Notes: generated from the letters alone by a model not told the origin. Positions 1 through 7,908 are shown, numbered from the stretch's first letter. The stretch is DNA of 13,726 nt from Paracoccaceae bacterium (GCA_004566265.1 SPLB01000204.1:1-13726), one strand, 5' to 3'. Made by a program: numbers and translations.

Positions 1-1
1 C

Positions 2-814
2 AAGGTCGCGCCGATGAAACAACCGCCTGCGGATCCCGGTGTTTGTCCCGGCGCATCTGAACTGAGCCAGCGCTATATCAACCACAGCAGTGGGGTGCGC
101 TGTGGCCCGCAAGGGCTGGATCCTTTGTCTGCTTTGCCAGAAGGCACTGGTTACGCCGGCGGGCCACGTGTATATCCGGTACATGTCTATCAGGAACGTC
201 TCGCGGCGCGCGGCATTGAGGTGCCGGAGGGCTACCGCCCGGTTTGGCAGGATGGCCGTATGAACAGGTTGCGCGCGCAAATGACGCTGCAGGTTGCTGC
301 AGCCAATGCCGTCACAGCTGTGCCCGCCGGTTATGCTGTGATGGACCGCAATGATGACCGATTAAACCAGAACCGGGGTCCGCAGACTGCCGAAGGGGAT
401 GCGCAGATGGCGCGGCATTGGGCCAACCATGGCGGGGTGCTTGTACCGGTCGTGCAACTTTTGGATCGCCCTGTCTATTCTGCGATAGAGCTGCGGCCGC
501 AGGTTCAGCACCGCTCTGCTGCGATCGTGTCCCGCCGTTCGACCAGTACATTGGCGGGCTTTGATGACGTGCCAAAGGAAGTGCGCGTTGCAGCGCGCTA
601 TGTAAAGGCACAGCGGTTCGTAAGCCGAAGTGATGCGGTTGCCGCGGCGAAAGCGCTGCGGGCGGCGACCGGACTGCCTGTGCGGTTGGGTGTGTCGCAA
701 GGGATTCAAACGGCTCCACATGTCGTGTTGGCCGGGCCTTTCACGGATCGGGCGGAAGCAGCGCTTGCTTTTGTGCGTCGGTCTGGGTATCCCGGCGCTC
801 GGCTCAGCAAATGA
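2..814 (+). CDS. SPOR-domain protein, 5' end cut by window edge
   Basis: The reading frame is open to the left edge, so the true start probably lies outside; the first ATG inside is at 14 (266 aa from there). Numbered from that ATG, residues about 195-264 look like a SPOR domain: a strand at YVKAQRF, a helix rich in Ala over 208-219, and a second strand-helix unit from VVLAGPF onward. SPOR domains bind denuded peptidoglycan glycan strands at division sites, so a periplasmic or envelope role is likely. The region before it (about 10-110) has cysteines at 11 and 30 and a run of Gly/Pro-rich sequence, with no enzyme motif I recognise; a signal peptide, if any, is off the window. It converges with the next gene, leaving about 100 bases. 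The SPOR call is from pattern only. Confidence 0.7.
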   Translation, partial: KVAPMKQPPADPGVCPGASELSQRYINHSSGVRCGPQGLDPLSALPEGTGYAGGPRVYPVHVYQERLAARGIEVPEGYRPVWQDGRMNRLRAQMTLQVAAANAVTAVPAGYAVMDRNDDRLNQNRGPQTAEGDAQMARHWANHGGVLVPVVQLLDRPVYSAIELRPQVQHRSAAIVSRRSTSTLAGFDDVPKEVRVAARYVKAQRFVSRSDAVAAAKALRAATGLPVRLGVSQGIQTAPHVVLAGPFTDRAEAALAFVRRSGYPGARLSK

Positions 815-830
815 TGAATCGCCTTGCCAA

Positions 831-884
831 CCTAATTTGAAGCTGCAGTTTAACCACATTAGGAAGCCAGACGGCCCCTTTTTT
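831..884. terminator. weak candidate terminator between convergent genes
   Basis: In the 103-base gap between two convergent genes, CCTAAT (831-836) and ATTAGG (858-863) can pair around a 21-base loop. A run of six T (879-884) follows after about 15 bases. The stem is short and the T run is not adjacent, so this is a weak candidate. Nothing else is visible in the gap. Confidence 0.2.
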
Positions 885-917
885 GCGCGACTAAACATCG
901 CTATCTTGCGCGGATGA

Positions 918-1934
918 TCAGTCGCAAATATTTTGCAGCTGTACCCAGTCCCGATCGCTCATGATGCCGCGTGTGGTTTGGCCGGGAATGGCCATCGGGT
1001 CCGCCTCGATCAGGCTAAGGGTCGTCTCGCCGGTTACATCTTGTGCATAGGCATACGGGGTTGAAGACACGCCAGCTTCCTTGAAGGCTGCCAGGATCAC
1101 CTCATCGGGCAGGCGAGGGCGGTCGGTGGCGAGGCTGTGTTCGACAAATCGATCCAGAACACTGGGCTCGATTCCACCAGTGGTAAGCAAACGGAAACTG
1201 GCGGTCAGCCCGCCAATGTCGAGAATGTCCGCAAGCGGATCCTGTGCCTTAGCGCGGGCGCGTTCGACCAGCAGCGCACCCGCTGCAACGGCGGGATCTT
1301 CGTGGTCTTCAACAAGGTTTCGGTTCAAAAGGACAATGCCACCCGGCAGGGCGAGGCTTTCAGTAACGCCTTCGCGCAGAATCACCACGCCTTTGACGCC
1401 GGTGCGTGCCGCAAGGTCGCGCAGGATGATCGCGGTTTCTGGGCTGGTGCAGGCCTGGCCTGCCACACGTTCCACACGGCGCAGAAGTCGCTGGCCGATG
1501 CCATGACGCTGAATGTCTGGAACCACAGACAGGGTCTGTTTATACAGGGCGCCTGGCAGACCAAATGCCAGCAGCGCCACTGCGGCGGTCAGAAGCGACA
1601 CGGCCACCAGCATCCGAAGTCGACCAGGACGCGGGCGAGCGTTGGCAATTGCAGTCTGGAGCTTATCAATTGCCTCCAGCATTGTGGTTTCGTTTTTGGC
1701 AAGCTCCAGCGTTTCGCTCGGATCGCCATCGGGATGAAACACTGCAGGGTATTGGCCAGGATTCGCCCGGATAACGGCAACAATAGACCAATGCGCCAGA
1801 GGCTGATCCCTCAGATCGGAAATTGTCAGGGTCGAATCGCCAAGCGATACGATCACATCGCGCCGCTGTTTCCCGGTTCCCGCGCGCCAAAGGCCTTCGG
1901 CCTCAAGCCGTTGAAATTCCCGCAAAGCTGTCAT
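918..1934 (-). CDS. conserved single-pass membrane protein, M48-peptidase-like without zinc motif
   Basis: The ORF could start at 2054, but I choose the ATG at 1934 (338 aa, MTALREFQRL). The extra 40 residues are basic, low in pattern and would run into the divergent gene. Residues 1-100 form a soluble domain (strands around 26-40, TLELAK near 75-80). One hydrophobic segment spans about 107-127. The C-terminal half carries LALPGGIVLLNRNLVED (194-210) followed by a helix with AAGALLVERA (217-226). This order, a PGG strand, a Leu/Val strand and then an acidic helix, resembles the start of M48 metallopeptidase domains, where HExxH would follow. No HExxH is present, so catalysis is unlikely. The M48 relation is inference. 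Expression may be driven from the gap shared with the divergent sulfotransferase gene. Function unknown. Confidence 0.75.
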   Translation of the reverse strand: MTALREFQRLEAEGLWRAGTGKQRRDVIVSLGDSTLTISDLRDQPLAHWSIVAVIRANPGQYPAVFHPDGDPSETLELAKNETTMLEAIDKLQTAIANARPRPGRLRMLVAVSLLTAAVALLAFGLPGALYKQTLSVVPDIQRHGIGQRLLRRVERVAGQACTSPETAIILRDLAARTGVKGVVILREGVTESLALPGGIVLLNRNLVEDHEDPAVAAGALLVERARAKAQDPLADILDIGGLTASFRLLTTGGIEPSVLDRFVEHSLATDRPRLPDEVILAAFKEAGVSSTPYAYAQDVTGETTLSLIEADPMAIPGQTTRGIMSDRDWVQLQNICD

Positions 1935-1971
1935 TCGGCCTGTCTGCTTTTTGCTAAGTCTTCTGTGTTGA

Positions 1972-2001
1972 AACCTACCACAGTCTGACAGGCCGCGGCA
2001 A
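1972..2001 (-). promoter_or_regulatory. candidate promoter of the 338-aa membrane protein gene
   Basis: On the minus strand TTGCCG (2001-1996) is followed after 18 bases by TAGGTT (1977-1972), about 38 bases before the ATG at 1934. It fits a sigma-70 layout loosely. The gap of 118 bases between the divergent starts (1934 and 2053) must hold both promoters; I see no equally good plus-strand pair. Confidence 0.25.
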
Positions 2002-2052
2002 ATGGCTTTGCGTATCTTGCCTTTGTGTGCCACGCAAGACAGGATGGCCCCC

Positions 2053-2718
2053 ATGATCCTGTCTCGTGGCCGTTCTTACGTGTTTATTCATATTCCGAAA
2101 ACCGGAGGGACGGCGCTCGCTTTGGCATTGGAGGCTCGCGCTATGGCGGGTGATCAGATGCTGGGCGACACGCCGAAGGCGCTGCGGCGCAGGCGTCGGG
2201 TGCAGAAGATAAAATCCCACGGACGTTTGTGGAAGCATTCTACCCTCGCTGATATCGAAGGGCTTGCATCGCGGGAAGATCTGCGGGGGCATTTTGCTTT
2301 TACCCTTGTGCGCAATCCTTACGACCGGGTGGTCAGCTATTTTCACTGGCTACGCGCGCAACGCTTTGAACATCCTGTTGTAACTTTGGCGAAAAACCTG
2401 TCGTTTCAGAGCTTCGTTTGCAATCCTCATGTTGTGGCGAGTTTGCGGGCCAATCCCTACACTTCCTACATGCTGCAGTCGAATGGGCAGGAACACTGCG
2501 ACCTCTATATCCGGCTGGAAACCTTTGCAGCGGACGCCCAGCCTTTGTTTGACCACCTTGGATTTTCTTTTGAATTGTCACGCGTGAACGAGTCGTCGCG
2601 TTGTCGGGATTGGCGTAAATACTATACTGAACAGGCGTTTGACGCGGTGTCTCGCGCCTGTTCAGACGACATCCGCCAATTTGAATACTCTTTTAACGAA
2701 TTCCCTCTATCCCTTTGA
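2053..2718 (+). CDS. sulfotransferase family protein
   Basis: A 221-aa cytosolic protein of the P-loop-like sulfotransferase fold. HIPKTGGT (13-20) is the 5'-phosphosulfate loop that binds PAPS. VRNPYDRVVSYF (86-97) matches the 3'-phosphate-binding strand and helix with its conserved Arg and Ser. NESSR (179-183) and the following Tyr-rich helix match the C-terminal block of the family (sulfotransferase 2-like). Family members move sulfate from PAPS to sugars or other hydroxyl acceptors; the acceptor here cannot be read. I choose the ATG at 2053 because AGGA (2041-2044) sits 8 bases upstream and the next residues lead straight into the first strand. In-frame starts at 2002 and 2044 are less well placed. 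There are no glycosyltransferase neighbours to suggest a polysaccharide role. Confidence 0.85.
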   Translation: MILSRGRSYVFIHIPKTGGTALALALEARAMAGDQMLGDTPKALRRRRRVQKIKSHGRLWKHSTLADIEGLASREDLRGHFAFTLVRNPYDRVVSYFHWLRAQRFEHPVVTLAKNLSFQSFVCNPHVVASLRANPYTSYMLQSNGQEHCDLYIRLETFAADAQPLFDHLGFSFELSRVNESSRCRDWRKYYTEQAFDAVSRACSDDIRQFEYSFNEFPLSL

Positions 2719-2828
2719 CGGTGCCGTTCTCTCTAAGGGCACACGCATTGCCTGACGTGGTTTGCTAGAGTTTTTGCCATGGGCCAGGCCGAAACAGAAG
2801 TTTGACTAGGGTTGAAAGGAACGTAGAC

Positions 2829-3509
2829 ATGTTTGATTGGTTTGCAAAGACGTCGGCTTCGCCGATCGCAGAAGGGTTCACCACCCGCCACGACATGGTT
2901 GCAACTGGTCATCCTGGTTTTATCGTAGGAACATTGGTGGCCACGGCGCAAGGCTGGCGCGCGGTCGAAGAACTGGCGCCCGGCGACATGGTTCTGACTT
3001 TCGACAATGGAATGCGCCCAATCCAAGGCATTCGCCGCGAAACGCAATTCATCGATGACCGGTGCGAGAACGCCAACATGTCGGCCGTTTACGTGCCCCG
3101 CGAAGCGTTTGGAAATCGGAGCCCGCTTTGGCTGCGCGCGGAACAGGGGGTTATGATCGAACATGACCTGTTGGTGGATACTTTGGGCGATCCGTTTGCA
3201 ATTGTCCCAGCGTGCGCGCTCGAAGGGTACCACGGCATTTCTCGCGCGCCCATGCAAGTCTCAATGGAGCTGGTCACCCTCAGCTTTGACGAAGATGAAG
3301 TGGTGTACATCGAAGCGGGTCTTCTCGCGTTCTGTCCAGCTCAGATGGATGCCGTGCAGCTGGCAGCGACAGATGGCAATATCTACACCGTGCTGAGCAC
3401 CTATAAATCGCGCGAACTGGTGATTGACATGATTACTGAGGAGAGTTTCTGGACACCGGTCTCAGGTGGCACCGGCGGACATGGGGCCCCGCAATTCGCC
3501 TCTGCGTGA
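2829..3509 (+). CDS. Hint-fold (Hint_2-like) protein with replaced catalytic residues
   Basis: A 226-aa protein. GTLVATAQGWRAVEELAPGD (34-53) and the following VLTFDNG match the first block of the Hint (hedgehog/intein) fold found in many Roseobacter proteins. The usual members have Cys a few residues before this block (CFxxGT). Here the matching stretch is GFIVGT (30-35), with Gly in place of Cys. The second block, normally SPQHRVLL, reads RAEQGVMI (103-110), so its His is lost. The later HE-type block reads DEDEVVYIEAG (154-164). Autocatalytic cleavage therefore looks impossible and a binding or structural role is more likely. The start at 2829 has AAAGGA 8 bases upstream; an in-frame TTG at 2802 has no such site. 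No signal peptide or membrane segment is visible. The gene is probably transcribed alone, 110 bases after the sulfotransferase gene. Confidence 0.8.
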   Translation: MFDWFAKTSASPIAEGFTTRHDMVATGHPGFIVGTLVATAQGWRAVEELAPGDMVLTFDNGMRPIQGIRRETQFIDDRCENANMSAVYVPREAFGNRSPLWLRAEQGVMIEHDLLVDTLGDPFAIVPACALEGYHGISRAPMQVSMELVTLSFDEDEVVYIEAGLLAFCPAQMDAVQLAATDGNIYTVLSTYKSRELVIDMITEESFWTPVSGGTGGHGAPQFASA

Positions 3510-3703
3510 TGTCCGTTTTGAAAGAACGCCGACCAACAGTCTACGATAAAATTGGCGGGTGGCCCCGATAGTTCGTTGAAGCCGAGGGCAAAAGACACGA
3601 ACAGCTCCCGAAAGCATACCCCCGCAGCCCAAGGGTTGCGCGTGTATCGTTTGCCGCACGTCTAAGCCGCCGCCCTTGGGTGGAGAAAACGATGCTTCAA
3701 AAT
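3510..3703. other. intergenic stretch with a long-range inverted repeat
   Basis: The bases between the Hint gene stop and the terminator hold no convincing gene. CCCAAGGG (3628-3635) and CCCTTGGG (3673-3680) form an inverted repeat around a 37-base loop. The stretch could be a long 3' untranslated region or a small RNA ending at the terminator, but I see no clear promoter. Confidence 0.3.
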
Positions 3704-3733
3704 AACGGGTGGCCGGAGGGGCCGCCCGTTTTT
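3704..3733. terminator. strong bidirectional rho-independent terminator
   Basis: An 11-base stem (3704-3714 with 3720-3730, one G-T pair) closes a 5-base loop. It is followed on the plus strand by a T run (3729-3733). On the minus strand it is followed by ATTTTG. It starts 25 bases past the stop of the minus-strand hydratase/dehydrogenase gene and so ends the beta-oxidation operon. It can also stop transcripts from the Hint gene, about 195 bases upstream. Confidence 0.85.
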
Positions 3734-3755
3734 GTTTGTCTGTGGAAGGAACCTG

Positions 3756-5957
3756 CTAGGCCACTTCTTCCTCTGCCGGGGCAAAGCGCCCATAGAAGCT
3801 TTGACCCTTTTCGGCCATGTCGCGCAGCAGCGGTGGGCAGGTAAATCGCTCACCGTATTTTTCGGTCAGCTGATCGCAACGCTCCGCCGCATAAGGCGTG
3901 CCGATGATATCGAGCCAAGACAATGGACCACCGGACCAAGGTGCAAAGCCCCAGGCGAGGATCGCGCCCACGTCGCCTTCGCGAATGTCCATCAGAACGT
4001 TCTCTTCCAGCGCACGCACCGCTTCAAGAACCTGCGCAAACATCAGGCGTTCTTGAACCTCGATAAAATCCGGTTGCTCTGTTGTCACTGGGTATTTGTC
4101 GGAGAGACCCTTCCAGTACTCAACGCGCTTCCCCTTAGCGTCATAGTCAAAGAAACCTTTCCCTGCCTTGCGTCCTAGACGACCTTCGGATTCCATCCAG
4201 AAGATCAGATCGTCCGCCGGGCTTTCGGGATAAGCGTCCCCCATGGCTTCTTTGGTTGCACGGGCAATTTTCGCGCCGAGATCGATGGACGTTTCGTCGG
4301 TCAGTTGGACGGGGCCGACAGGAAAGCCCAGTTGACGCGCGGCATTGTCAATCAACACAGGAGACACGCCTTCTGTGATCATGCGCACGCCCTCGTTGAC
4401 GTAAGGCAGGATGCACCGGTTGCAGTAGAAGAAACGCGCATCATTGACAACGATCGGGGTCTTCTTGATCTGACGGACATAATCCAGCGCCTTGGCGGTC
4501 GCACGGGCGCCCGTCTCTGCGCCTTTGATAATCTCCACGAGAAGCATCTTCTCGACCGGCGAGAAGAAGTGGATGCCGATGAATTGCTCTGGACGGTCTG
4601 AGGCCTTGGCCAGTTCGGTGATCGGCAGGGTGGAGGTATTGGAGGCAAAGATGCAGTCCTCACCCACGATAGCCTCGACCTTTTTGGTCATTTCAGCTTT
4701 GACATCCATGTCTTCAAACACGGCCTCGATGATCAGGTCGGTCCCTTTCAGCGCGTCGAGATCGGTGGTTGCGGTGATCTGGGACAGCACAGTAGCTTTC
4801 TTGTCCTCGGTGACCTTGCCGCGTTTCATACCCTTGTCGAGGTAGGCCTCAGTATAGGCCTTGCCTTTGTCCGCAGCCGCCTGATCGCGGTCGATCAGCA
4901 CAACCTCAATACCGGCCATGGCCGACACCAGAGAGATGCCCGCGCCCATCATGCCAGCGCCAAGGACGCCGACCTTCTTCACGGATTGGTCTTCGACGCC
5001 TTTGGGACGTACCGCGCCTTTTTCCAGCGCCTGTTTGTTCAGGAACAGGGAACGGATCATCGCGGAAGACGACGGGTTCATCAGCACGTGGGTGAACCAG
5101 CGCGCTTCGATCTTCAGAGCGTTGTCAAAATCGACCAGTGCGCCTTCATAGATCGCCGACAGCAGCGCTTTGGGTGCTGGGAAGGCGTTCTGCGTCTTGC
5201 CTGCCACCATGGCGGAGGCCCCGACAAAGTTCATGAAGCCCGCAGGGTGGTAGGGGGCACCGCCAGGGAATTTGAATCCTTTCGCGTCCCAAGGTTTGAC
5301 AATATCCGCAGGGCCTGCGTTCAGAACCCATTCTTTCGCCGCGGCAAGCGGGTCATCGGCAATGGTATCCACCATCTGCGCGGACTTCGCTTTTTTCGGG
5401 TCCATCATCTTGCCTTCCAGCAGGACGGGGGCCGCCGCAACCGCGCCCACCATGCGGGAATAGCGCATGGTTCCGCCGCCGCCCGGGAAGATCCCCAGCA
5501 GGATTTCCGGCAGGCCAATTTTGGCTTTCGGGTTAGAGGTCATTACGCGGTGGTGACAGGCCAGCGCGATCTCGGTGCCGATACCGGCACAGGTGCCGTT
5601 GATGGCGCAGGCCACAGGCTTGCCGCCTTTGTTGGTCTTGGCTTCCATGCCCGCGCGCTCCAGCTTGCGCAGGATGCGGTGGCCGTTCATGGTGAAATCG
5701 AACAGACCCTGCGCCGGGTTGTCGCCGGATTCGTCGCGGATGGTGGCCAGAACGTTCAGGTCCATGCCGCCAGCAAAGTCTTTCTTGCCCGAGGTGATGA
5801 CGATGCCTTTGACAGCGTCATCGCCCAATGCGCGATCCACGTAGTCTTCGACCAACGCAAACGCTTCGCGGGTGAGGACATTCATGGACTTGCCTTCGGC
5901 GTCCCAGGTGATGACGGCCACACCGTCGGCGTCTACTGCATATTTGAAATCGGTCAT
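3756..5957 (-). CDS. fadJ: 3-hydroxyacyl-CoA dehydrogenase / enoyl-CoA hydratase fusion (FadB/FadJ type)
   Basis: A 733-aa two-domain enzyme for steps two and three of beta-oxidation: hydration of trans-2-enoyl-CoA, then NAD-dependent oxidation to 3-ketoacyl-CoA. Residues 1-200 are a crotonase domain. The oxyanion-hole strand is FAGGMDL (61-67). The two catalytic glutamates known from FadB match Glu129 (TEIAL) and Glu151 (GLPEILLG). A Rossmann domain begins at 327 with GAGMMG inside G333-G338. The dehydrogenase active site shows SNTST (439-443), His463 in GIHFFSPVEKM and Glu475 in LLVEII. The C-terminal helical dehydrogenase domain contains GFPVGPVQLTDE (544-555). Length is as expected for FadB/FadJ. 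It is the last gene of the operon, 25 bases after the thiolase gene, with GGGAG upstream of its ATG. The exact symbol (fadB or fadJ) cannot be settled from sequence alone. Confidence 0.95.
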   Translation of the reverse strand: MTDFKYAVDADGVAVITWDAEGKSMNVLTREAFALVEDYVDRALGDDAVKGIVITSGKKDFAGGMDLNVLATIRDESGDNPAQGLFDFTMNGHRILRKLERAGMEAKTNKGGKPVACAINGTCAGIGTEIALACHHRVMTSNPKAKIGLPEILLGIFPGGGGTMRYSRMVGAVAAAPVLLEGKMMDPKKAKSAQMVDTIADDPLAAAKEWVLNAGPADIVKPWDAKGFKFPGGAPYHPAGFMNFVGASAMVAGKTQNAFPAPKALLSAIYEGALVDFDNALKIEARWFTHVLMNPSSSAMIRSLFLNKQALEKGAVRPKGVEDQSVKKVGVLGAGMMGAGISLVSAMAGIEVVLIDRDQAAADKGKAYTEAYLDKGMKRGKVTEDKKATVLSQITATTDLDALKGTDLIIEAVFEDMDVKAEMTKKVEAIVGEDCIFASNTSTLPITELAKASDRPEQFIGIHFFSPVEKMLLVEIIKGAETGARATAKALDYVRQIKKTPIVVNDARFFYCNRCILPYVNEGVRMITEGVSPVLIDNAARQLGFPVGPVQLTDETSIDLGAKIARATKEAMGDAYPESPADDLIFWMESEGRLGRKAGKGFFDYDAKGKRVEYWKGLSDKYPVTTEQPDFIEVQERLMFAQVLEAVRALEENVLMDIREGDVGAILAWGFAPWSGGPLSWLDIIGTPYAAERCDQLTEKYGERFTCPPLLRDMAEKGQSFYGRFAPAEEEVA

Positions 5958-5982
5958 ATTCTTAGTCTCCCGTCTTTATCGC

Positions 5983-7194
5983 TCAGACGCGCTCGATGAT
6001 GGTTGCGGCACCCATGCCAGCGGCAACACACAAGGTTGCCAGGCCAACTTGTTTGTCCTGACGCTCCAGCTCGTCGAGCAGGGTGCCAATGATCATCGCA
6101 CCGGTTGCGCCCAGCGGGTGACCCATGGCAATTGCGCCGCCGTTGACGTTGACTTTAGCGTCGTCGACCTCAAACGCCTGCAGGAAGCGCAGAACAACAG
6201 CCGCGAAGGCTTCGTTCACTTCGAACAGGTCGATGTCGGTGATGGACATTCCGCTGTCTTTCAGGATCTTTTCGGTCACGGGTACCGGACCTGTCAGGTT
6301 TATGGTCGGTTCAGACCCGATTTTCGCGGTGGAGCGGATGCGCGCTCGCGGGGTGAGACCATGCATTTCACCGTATTCTTTGGAACCGATCAGCAGTGCG
6401 GTGGCCCCGTCCACAATACCAGAGGAATTGCCGGCGTGGTGCACATGGGTGATTTTCTCCAGATGCGGGTACTTTAGCATCGCAACCTTGTCAAAGCCGG
6501 GCATCTGTTCACCCATCATCGCGAAAGAGGCATTCAGCTTGCCCAGATCCTCGGCGGTGGTGCCGGGGCGCATGTATTCATCGCGATCCAGAATGGTCAG
6601 ACCATTGATGTCCGTGACCGCCACAATGGATTTTTCAAAGCGGTTGTCTTCCCACGCGGCGGCAGCGCGCGCTTGGGATTGTGCGGCAAAGGCGTCACAG
6701 TCTTCGCGGGAAAAGCCGTATTCAGTCGCGATCAGGTCGGCGGATACGCCTTGCGGCATAAATCCGGTGCCCATTGCGAGGCGCGGATCCACGGCCATTG
6801 CGGCCCCGTCAGAGCCCATCGGCACGCGAGACATCATTTCGCAGCCACCGGCGATGTATGCGTCGCCTGCGCCTGCTTTGACCTGATTTGCGACAAGGTT
6901 CACAGCTTCCATGCCGGACGCACAGAAACGGTTGATCGCCAATCCCGGAACGCTGTCGTCAAAGGCGGACAGCAACACAGAGGCCCGCGCCAGACAGCCG
7001 CCGTTCTCCATAACCTGTGTCACATTCCCCCAGATCACGTCTTCAATGCCTGAGTGGCCAAGACCATTGCGATCCTTGATCGCGTTCAACATTTGCGCGG
7101 ACAAGGCGACAGAGGTCACCTCGTGAAGGCTGCCGTCCTTGCGGCCTTTGCCGCGCGGCGTCCGCACAGCGTCATAAATATAGGCTTCGGTCAT
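5983..7194 (-). CDS. fadA: acetyl-CoA C-acyltransferase (3-ketoacyl-CoA thiolase)
   Basis: A 403-aa cytosolic thiolase that cleaves 3-ketoacyl-CoA with CoA to release acetyl-CoA. All active-site blocks are present: nucleophile Cys91 in NRFCASGMEA, NEAF (327-330), His359 in GGAIAMGHPLGATG, and the proton-relay Cys389 in TLCVAAGMG. Length matches the family. The gene begins 10 bases after the stop of the GST-like gene, and its GAGGAG ribosome site overlaps that end. This tight spacing, together with the 25-base gap to the hydratase/dehydrogenase, points to one transcript that carries the last three oxidation steps. A catabolic (FadA/PcaF) role is preferred over the biosynthetic PhaA role because of the neighbours. 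I use fadA as a functional label; orthology to E. coli fadA is not shown. Confidence 0.93.
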   Translation of the reverse strand: MTEAYIYDAVRTPRGKGRKDGSLHEVTSVALSAQMLNAIKDRNGLGHSGIEDVIWGNVTQVMENGGCLARASVLLSAFDDSVPGLAINRFCASGMEAVNLVANQVKAGAGDAYIAGGCEMMSRVPMGSDGAAMAVDPRLAMGTGFMPQGVSADLIATEYGFSREDCDAFAAQSQARAAAAWEDNRFEKSIVAVTDINGLTILDRDEYMRPGTTAEDLGKLNASFAMMGEQMPGFDKVAMLKYPHLEKITHVHHAGNSSGIVDGATALLIGSKEYGEMHGLTPRARIRSTAKIGSEPTINLTGPVPVTEKILKDSGMSITDIDLFEVNEAFAAVVLRFLQAFEVDDAKVNVNGGAIAMGHPLGATGAMIIGTLLDELERQDKQVGLATLCVAAGMGAATIIERV

Positions 7195-7204
7195 ATTGGT
7201 CTCC

Positions 7205-7837
7205 TCAAGCTCGATCCGACGGATTGCCGGGCATCAGGTCATAGGGGTGTTTCCAGCCGGGCGTCTCAGAAATACGAGTGAGCCAGGCGTCGATATTGAT
7301 GTACTCAGAACGGTCAAAACCAAAGGGCTCTGGGTAATACAGGTAGCTGCAACAGGAAATGTCGGCGGCGGTCAGCCCATCGCCCACGATCCAGTCCCGC
7401 CCATCAAGATGTGTGTTCAGCGTGGTAAACGCGCCCTTCAGGCGGCTTTGCAAAAAAGCAATGACCTCAGCCGGGCGTTTGTCTTCGGGCAAGAAGTTCA
7501 TCAAAAAGCGGGTCATGCCAACTTGGCTTGAGAGTTTGTGATTGTCCCACAAAACCCAACGCAGAACGTCGTATTTTTCGGCTCCGGTGCCGCCGAATTT
7601 ACCCGTTTTATCAGCAATATATTGCAAGATCGCACCGGATTGGCTGAGCGTCAGATCGCCATCGCTCAGCACCGGATATTCGCCCATCACGTTCACACCG
7701 CGAAATTCAGATGTGCGCCCTTCGCCGCCGAAGTAATCGACGTAGACGGGTTCCCATGCGAGGCCGCTGAGCTCAAGCCCCAGAGCCGCCTTGAAAGAAT
7801 GTCCGCTTTCGCCAAAACATTGCAGTTTAATGGTCAC
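7205..7837 (-). CDS. glutathione S-transferase family protein in the beta-oxidation operon
   Basis: A 210-aa protein with an N-terminal thioredoxin-like domain (about 1-80) and a C-terminal helical domain (about 88-200). Pattern evidence: LSQSGAIL (64-71) fits the glutathione gamma-glutamyl site, where Gln-Ser replaces the more common Glu-Ser, and LTAADIS (155-161) fits the N-capping box of the helical domain. I choose a GTG start at 7837, because the sequence AGAGGGAGGG lies 7 bases upstream; an earlier GTG at 7885 would add 16 residues with no site. It sits between the small RHH-like gene and the thiolase gene. Its job is not known. Possible roles are removal of reactive enoyl or aldehyde products, or a glutathione-dependent step with an unusual acyl substrate. 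N-terminal Ser11 or Ser14 could act on the glutathione thiol; this is a guess. Confidence 0.88.
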   Translation of the reverse strand: MTIKLQCFGESGHSFKAALGLELSGLAWEPVYVDYFGGEGRTSEFRGVNVMGEYPVLSDGDLTLSQSGAILQYIADKTGKFGGTGAEKYDVLRWVLWDNHKLSSQVGMTRFLMNFLPEDKRPAEVIAFLQSRLKGAFTTLNTHLDGRDWIVGDGLTAADISCCSYLYYPEPFGFDRSEYINIDAWLTRISETPGWKHPYDLMPGNPSDRA

Positions 7838-7844
7838 GTCTACA

Positions 7845-7854
7845 CCCTCCCTCT
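7845..7854 (-). promoter_or_regulatory. strong ribosome binding site that sets the GTG start of the GST-like gene
   Basis: The minus strand reads AGAGGGAGGG, ending 7 bases before GTG at 7837. It matches the anti-Shine-Dalgarno sequence well and no comparable site precedes other possible starts. Confidence 0.6.
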
Positions 7855-7888
7855 GGCAATCAGATCCCGCATCACCGATCCACACGTA

Positions 7889-7908
7889 AGGCGCCTGTGG
7901 CAGCGCCT
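7889..7908 (-). other. hairpin at the end of the small RHH-like gene
   Basis: AGGCGC and GCGCCT (six pairs, eight-base loop) form a hairpin that overlaps the stop codon (7907-7909) of the 70-aa gene. No U run follows on the minus strand, so it is not a normal terminator. It may affect mRNA decay or processing. Confidence 0.4.

Noticed and set aside
1137..1988. Plus-strand 283-aa open frame
   Set aside because: Antisense to the 338-aa membrane protein gene; no domain and no good ribosome site.
2716..2757. Two TGACG pentamers upstream of the Hint gene
   Set aside because: Only two copies without palindrome or regular spacing; within chance given the GC content, and no MerR gene nearby.
2802..2828. 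Upstream TTG start for the Hint gene
   Set aside because: No ribosome site before it, and AAAGGA sits inside this stretch at the right distance for ATG 2829.
2829..3509. Intein or homing element
   Set aside because: No host protein sequence, no endonuclease domain and no catalytic Cys; it is a stand-alone Hint-fold protein.
3628..3735. Small RNA gene ending at the terminator
   Set aside because: There is an inverted repeat and a terminator, but no promoter I can recognise and no conserved RNA motif; kept only as a low-confidence stretch.
4986..5999. Plus-strand 337-aa open frame
   Set aside because: It lies antisense to the hydratase/dehydrogenase gene, which has full motifs and family length. 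The frame shows no known domain and reflects GC-rich codon bias.
6143..6153. TTGACGTTGAC inside the thiolase gene, similar to the MerR box
   Set aside because: It encodes part of the conserved VNVNGG segment on the minus strand, so coding explains it.
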